Source of the DNA: a virus
Reading direction: 5' to 3' (one strand)
IMG/VR virus record: IMGVR_UViG_3300021185_001305
Location: 1 to 25,952 of that record
Length of the DNA: 25,952 nt
Position 1 is the stretch's first letter. Every line of letters starts with the position of its first letter. Position numbers and translations under genes: made by a program. The notes beneath the pieces are model-generated. The model was not told the origin of the DNA. It saw only the letters and a program-made list of their open reading frames with translations, and searched no databases. This document shows, piece by piece, positions 22,465 through 25,952 of this stretch.

Positions 22465-24520
22465 CAGTTCCTTTAACACCAGCTTGTTGAGCTTTTGCTG
22501 CTCCAGCTGTTCCTGCTTTAACACCTTTAGATACTAGCTGTGCTTTGATAAGTTTTGCTAATTCAGGATCTTTCTTAGCAGCATTAATAATTGCTGTAAA
22601 CTTAGGATTAGGTAATCCCATATCATAACTTGCTTGAACACCTAATGGCTTTTTAGTTGCAGCATCAACCCAAAGAGCGCCTGCCCATTCGTAGTCTTTT
22701 CCGCCTTTATTAATTACTGTGCCTTTTGCAATAGGTTCATCTTTAACACCTGGCGCTTTTTTAGCTGCTGGTTGTTTCAAATCCGCACCTTTTTGTGCTG
22801 TATCCGTACTTGATGTAGGTTCTAATTCAACTTTAGATGTTTGTCCAATAGATTTAATTTGATCATTGCTCATACCTGCATCTGCTAATATATTTGCAAT
22901 ACTACCCGAATCTAACGGTGATCCCATCTTAGTCCAGGCTTTAGTAAGTTTATCAGCAGTAACTTTATTACCTACATTTTTTGCAGTTTGTTTAATCTTA
23001 CCACCTACAGCACCTGCTGCTTGGCCTGCAGCGCCTGCTGCTTTATTTGCTAATTTTCCTGCTCCACGTTTTAGTTTAGCACCTAGTGTATTAGGATTGT
23101 TTAGCGGTAATTCACCCTGTGCAGGGTCTGCTTCTGCTAGATATAATTCAAAGCGGTCTTCCATTGACATTGATTCTGCTTTGTCTCCTACAGCACCAAA
23201 GTCAGATAGTTTTTGACTTTTGTCAAAGTTTTTATCTACTGGCTTTGCATCACTTCCGCCTTTAAGGTCTAATTCAAGTTGTTTTTTAGTTTCTGCGTCA
23301 ACTGGCTTTGATTTTTGTGCATTTTTAGCAGTGTCGTCTACTGTTGCAAGAGCACCTTGTGCGGCTGCTGCTATTGTTCCGCCTGCTTTTGTTAATGCAT
23401 TTAATACCTCAGTACCGGAATCTGATTGTGCAATTAAAGTGTCAAGATTTGCAGTAGTTAACTGATCTTTTGGTATTTCTTTTAGTGCGTCCCACGCTGC
23501 TGTTAAGTTCTTTGCTTCTGACGAGTCAACTAATCCGCCCATAAAATCATGGAACTTGGCTGCTGCTGCATAGTGTTCAGGACTAAATGTTTTTGCACTA
23601 GAAACTGCATTACTTAATGTTTCGTATTGACTCATCATATCTGGCGGAATAACTGTATCATATGAATAGGTAAATTGATTAATGTTACCACTCATATTCA
23701 TTCTTGTTGCACCGTCAAGGGCATCGACTTCCATACCTAAATCTGCAAACAAGTCTCCTTTTGCAGTTTGAAAGTTTTCTGCTTTCATTCCTGCTTCCAT
23801 TGCTTCAAGTTCTGCACCTTGTGCTGATGCAATGTTATCAACAATGTTATCTGAAATTGCATTAAATGCCATACCAGCAATAGCACCATAAGCACCAGTT
23901 TTAATTGATTTACCTACTGCCGACGAAAGGTCTTCGCCTTGTAATAAATCTTTAGTTGCACGTAAAACTAAACCAGCTGCTGCGCCGCCAGCAGGACCTC
24001 CAGCAAACGCTGCCATAGTAGTTAGAATACCAACTGCTAAACTTGCTTTGCCAGGATTTTCTTTTGCCCAGTCACTTATCTTTTGAATACCTTGTACAAC
24101 TTTACTGTCGCTGTTGTTGGCTGTAATTTGTTTTTTGAGGTCTGCAAATTTTTGATCTGCATTTTTAACTGGTCCTGCATTTTGTGCTAGTTTACCTAGT
24201 TGATTAATTTTAGCATCAACTTTTTTAGCAAGGTCTACAGGAAGTTTTGCGGCTGCTGCTGCGCCTGCGCCTACTTTACCAGCAACTGTTTTGTTATCAC
24301 CACTATCCATAGCAACTTGTTCAGCACCACTAAAGATGTCTAATACTTGTTGCTTAGTAAGTTCTTGTTCTGCTAGTTTTGTATACTGTTCAACTAATGG
24401 CCAAAGTTCTTTTTCAAACTTTCCTAAGTAAAGTATTTGTGCTTCATTTAGGTCTTGATAACCTTCGTTAAGTATACTTGCTGTACGTGAATTAAATCCT
24501 GTTACTTCATTAAGTTTCAT
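22445..24520 (-). CDS. candidate internal head protein, Ala/Gly-rich (691 aa)
   Basis: The first 27 residues contain three L-N-E motifs (residues 3-5, 17-19, 24-26), each followed by V, G or A: good cleavage sites for the gp21 protease, as in the capsid-targeting peptides of T4 internal proteins. Residues about 158-222 are hydrophobic and Gly/Ala-rich (SLAVGILTTMAAFAGGPAGG, AYGAIAGMAFNAI), able to insert in a membrane. Amphipathic and Ala/Lys-rich segments follow (RGAGKLANKAAGAAGQAAGA), and the C-terminus is basic. The ATG overlaps the stop of the 283-aa gene (TAATG), so the two are translationally coupled. Function proposed: packaged protein ejected with DNA, perhaps aiding membrane passage. 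A structural tail role is the alternative. Confidence 0.6.
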   Translation of the reverse strand: MKLNEVTGFNSRTASILNEGYQDLNEAQILYLGKFEKELWPLVEQYTKLAEQELTKQQVLDIFSGAEQVAMDSGDNKTVAGKVGAGAAAAAKLPVDLAKKVDAKINQLGKLAQNAGPVKNADQKFADLKKQITANNSDSKVVQGIQKISDWAKENPGKASLAVGILTTMAAFAGGPAGGAAAGLVLRATKDLLQGEDLSSAVGKSIKTGAYGAIAGMAFNAISDNIVDNIASAQGAELEAMEAGMKAENFQTAKGDLFADLGMEVDALDGATRMNMSGNINQFTYSYDTVIPPDMMSQYETLSNAVSSAKTFSPEHYAAAAKFHDFMGGLVDSSEAKNLTAAWDALKEIPKDQLTTANLDTLIAQSDSGTEVLNALTKAGGTIAAAAQGALATVDDTAKNAQKSKPVDAETKKQLELDLKGGSDAKPVDKNFDKSQKLSDFGAVGDKAESMSMEDRFELYLAEADPAQGELPLNNPNTLGAKLKRGAGKLANKAAGAAGQAAGAVGGKIKQTAKNVGNKVTADKLTKAWTKMGSPLDSGSIANILADAGMSNDQIKSIGQTSKVELEPTSSTDTAQKGADLKQPAAKKAPGVKDEPIAKGTVINKGGKDYEWAGALWVDAATKKPLGVQASYDMGLPNPKFTAIINAAKKDPELAKLIKAQLVSKGVKAGTAGAAKAQQAGVKGTEKLKTA

Positions 24521-25371
24521 TATATCGCCCCCGCCAATACTTTTTTCTCTGTTGGAGATAATGCATCTAATTGTTTTTGTATTTCAGGTGGTATGCTCTT
24601 TGGCATAGGAATTACTTTACCTGTGTTATCATCTTTGCCGTCTTTGTTTGCATCAACTGCACCCATCGGTTGCCCTGTAGCATCGTCTTTACCGTCTTTG
24701 TTTTTATCAACTTGCGGAGCAGCAGGTTTCCCTGCAACGTTTGTACCAGGGGCAGCGCCAGCTGCGGGCGCACTAGGTTGTGCAGGTGCAGTACTAACTC
24801 CTTTGCCAGGATCACCATCTGCTTTTGCAGCATCTTGTGCTGCTGTCATAATTGCTTGATCAATTTGCTTAGGTGTCATTATACCTTGTACATCTTTAAG
24901 ATGCATATTTGGATAACCTTTAGACTTTAGAAATGCTGCAAGTTGTGGTCCTTGCATTTGTTTTATGTTAATGCCTGTTTTACCTGCATAGCCACGAAGT
25001 GCTGTTTTTAATTCATTTGCTTCGGCACCAACTTCTACTTTACCAGTTAGTTCTGCTGCTTTTCCTTTAGCGCCAACTGCTCCGGCTACTTTTGCTCCTA
25101 TCTTACGACCTATTTGTCCTAACATACCAGCAGGTGCTTCGTTTGCTATACTTTCACGTGGCGGATTGTAATTCCAATTGTATGATCCATAACCTATATA
25201 CGATCCTTTTGTATATCCAGCTAATTCCATAGCATCGTCTTCATCGATACCTTTTTCTTCAGCCCACTTCATAATATAGTAAGATCTGTCCTTATCACTT
25301 ACCCTTGCAAATTTTTCCACTACATCTGGATCAGCTTTTGCTTCTGCTATTATAATATCCTGTACACGCAT
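24520..25371 (-). CDS. candidate internal head protein with Ca-binding-like repeats (283 aa)
   Basis: The N-terminus MRVQDIIIAE|AKAD closely resembles the T4 internal protein targeting peptide (MKTYQEFIAE|A), which gp21 cuts after I-A-E. Residues about 27-66 (SYYIMKWAEEKGIDEDDAME, GYGSYNWNYNPP) form a conserved-looking block. A Pro/Ala/Gly linker (190-220) is followed by two 18-residue-spaced DxNxDGxDD loops (D222-D230 and D240-D248), like Ca2+-binding EF-hand/thrombospondin type-3 loops, then a short C-terminal helix (PPEIQKQLDALSPTEKKVLA). AAGGAT precedes the ATG. Coupled to the 691-aa gene. A hydrolase activity is not visible. Confidence 0.6.
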   Translation of the reverse strand: MRVQDIIIAEAKADPDVVEKFARVSDKDRSYYIMKWAEEKGIDEDDAMELAGYTKGSYIGYGSYNWNYNPPRESIANEAPAGMLGQIGRKIGAKVAGAVGAKGKAAELTGKVEVGAEANELKTALRGYAGKTGINIKQMQGPQLAAFLKSKGYPNMHLKDVQGIMTPKQIDQAIMTAAQDAAKADGDPGKGVSTAPAQPSAPAAGAAPGTNVAGKPAAPQVDKNKDGKDDATGQPMGAVDANKDGKDDNTGKVIPMPKSIPPEIQKQLDALSPTEKKVLAGAI

Positions 25372-25408
25372 TTTCTGAGTTATCCTTAAAAGAATGTTTT
25401 ATTAAGTG

Positions 25409-25416
25409 TATTTAGT
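25409..25416 (-). promoter_or_regulatory. possible variant late promoter (ACTAAATA)
   Basis: Minus-strand ACTAAATAC, one or two bases off the consensus, 38 nt upstream of the ATG of the 283-aa gene. It directly abuts a 9-bp hairpin (25416-25436). Confidence 0.4.
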
Positions 25417-25436
25417 ATATCTACTTCGTAGATATA
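25416..25436. repeat. 9-bp inverted repeat, core TACTTCGTA
   Basis: Perfect 9-bp arms around a 3-nt loop TTC, next to the candidate promoter of the 283-aa gene. The core is the reverse complement of the core of the palindrome at 25504-25524, 88 bp away. Confidence 0.7.
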
Positions 25437-25503
25437 AGTTTTCGTTAACACTCAAACTATAACACTTCGTTTGTTGATAGAAGTAATGAATATGATATAA
25501 ATG

Positions 25504-25524
25504 CATTATTACGAAGTAATAATG
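25504..25524. repeat. 9-bp inverted repeat, core TACGAAGTA
   Basis: Perfect 9-bp arms around a 3-nt loop GAA. Together with the repeat at 25416-25436 it makes a pair of palindromes with complementary cores in opposite orientation. Confidence 0.7.
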
Positions 25525-25552
25525 TTTAAGTTTCATGTAGATTGTTTCAGTC

Positions 25553-25580
25553 AGACGGAACCTTATCGCTGGTTCCATCT
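25553..25580. repeat. inverted repeat GGAACC/GGTTCC
   Basis: Six paired bases (25557-25562 with 25571-25576), an 8-nt loop, and after one mismatch three more pairs (AGA/TCT). No T-run follows on either strand. Confidence 0.55.
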
Positions 25581-25700
25581 AATCTTGAGCTTCATGTGAG
25601 TCCGTCACAGCCGAGACATTGGAAGTAGGTAATTGTTTATACACAAAGTACAATGGGCTCTGACCTTTCCCAACCTACGTCGACATATGTAACATAAAAC

Positions 25701-25723
25701 GTACATTAACTAGGTTAATGTGC
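25701..25723. repeat. inverted repeat ACATTAAC/GTTAATGT
   Basis: Eight perfect pairs with loop TAG, extended by one G-T and one G-C pair. Confidence 0.6.
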
Positions 25724-25888
25724 AGTTTATATAACATTACCTCTCGCTTCGTTCCTATTGCTAAAGAGTTTTTATGTACTGTGTTTGTGTTTTTCGACTG
25801 CCAACAAAACAATCTATATCAACCGGTGAGCCCAATTTGTTTGGTGGCTTCCACACTCTGGTGTGTCAATCAATATGTACGTGTGCTT

Positions 25889-25952
25889 CTATACGAGAGC
25901 TTTTTCCACAGCGGTATTATAAACTGGCCCGCCAACCTTAGGTGTTGGAATG
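25889..25952 (-). CDS. C-terminal end of an unknown gene (partial)
   Basis: From the right edge the minus strand reads 20 codons (IPTPKVGGPVYNTAVEKALV) to TAG at 25889-25891. The composition is protein-like and the other two frames hit stops soon, but with 20 residues the family cannot be named. Low confidence. Confidence 0.35.
   Translation of the reverse strand, partial: IPTPKVGGPVYNTAVEKALV

Larger units (their letters stand above)
25437..25888. other. non-coding, hairpin-rich intergenic region
   Basis: No convincing gene in about 450 bp. It contains inverted repeats at 25504-25524 (9 bp, loop GAA), 25553-25580 (GGAACC/GGTTCC plus AGA/TCT), 25701-25723 (8 bp plus two closing pairs, loop TAG) and 25852-25865 (CACAC/GTGTG). 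There is also longer-range pairing GTAGGT/ACCTAC (near 25627-25632 and 25671-25676). No tRNA cloverleaf could be recognised. It could be a structured leader, a regulatory region or a non-coding RNA. Confidence 0.5.

Noticed and set aside
25402-25578. Minus-strand open frame of 58 codons starting at ATG 25578
   Set aside because: No ribosome binding site, its sequence is built largely from the two palindromes, and its composition (runs of Tyr, His, Lys) is not protein-like. It would also overlap the candidate promoter of the 283-aa gene.
25540-25640. tRNA-like folding around GGAACC...GGTTCC
   Set aside because: No acceptor-stem pair at the right distance and no anticodon arm or standard T-loop (GGTTCGAATCC) could be found.
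25655-25745. Possible 20-codon minus-strand ORF with GAGAGG before ATG, covering the hairpin at 25701-25723
   Set aside because: Very short, hydrophobic without a motif, and its coding content is explained by the inverted repeat.
25772-25945. Plus-strand open frame of about 50 codons, Cys-rich
   Set aside because: No ribosome binding site, and it runs antisense to the end of the partial gene at 25889-25952; no family recognised.
1-25952. CRISPR array, insertion sequence or attachment site
   Set aside because: No regularly spaced direct repeats, no transposase or integrase reading frame, and no terminal inverted repeats were seen. The repeats in the fibre gene are coding modules.

Overview
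The window is part of the virion-structure region of a marine T4-like myovirus, of the cyanophage/pelagiphage type rather than an enterobacterial one. The head genes lie in the T4 order (portal gp20, small core gene, prohead core protein, gp21 protease, gp22 scaffold, gp23 capsid). They are joined by genes typical of marine relatives: a very long repetitive fibre-like protein, several small tail-associated structural proteins, a 2OG-Fe(II) oxygenase and a DUF115/GT42-like protein. The DNA is AT-rich. No photosynthesis gene is present, so the host (Pelagibacter-like or cyanobacterial) cannot be decided. All genes are on the minus strand except one, the gp26-type gene at 21352-22233.

Layout from right to left, the direction of most transcription. 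25889-25952 holds the last 20 codons of an unknown gene. 25372-25888 is a non-coding stretch rich in hairpins. Next come two translationally coupled genes (283 and 691 aa). Their N-termini look like T4 capsid-targeting sequences ending in gp21 cleavage sites, so I propose they are internal head proteins ejected with the DNA. At 21274-22448 the plus-strand gp26-type gene faces them, and the 1027-aa tape measure gene diverges from it. 16190-18189 holds the portal gene and a small core gene. 15434-16144 is a moron-like DUF115/GT42-like gene with its own terminator. 11423-15320 is the head morphogenesis block (acidic core protein, protease, scaffold, capsid), closed by a strong terminator. 10620-11264 carries a 20-codon microORF and the 2OG oxygenase. 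1-10490 is a run of structural and fibre genes ending in two paralogous long fibre-like genes, the last cut by the window edge.

The most striking feature is at the 3' end of the gp26-type gene. Two overlapping in-frame slippery heptamers (A AAT TTT and T TTT TTC) lie just upstream of a two-part hairpin and of a 77-codon -1 frame that has no start codon of its own before 22326. This is the layout of a programmed -1 ribosomal frameshift making a 365-aa extended product, as in the lambda G/GT tail-assembly chaperones, and the gene sits next to the tape measure gene as G/GT does.

T4-type late promoters (consensus here about WATAAATAC) precede most transcription units, so the window looks like a set of late genes driven by the phage late sigma factor. 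Two of these promoters lie so close to the ATG that the transcripts may be leaderless.
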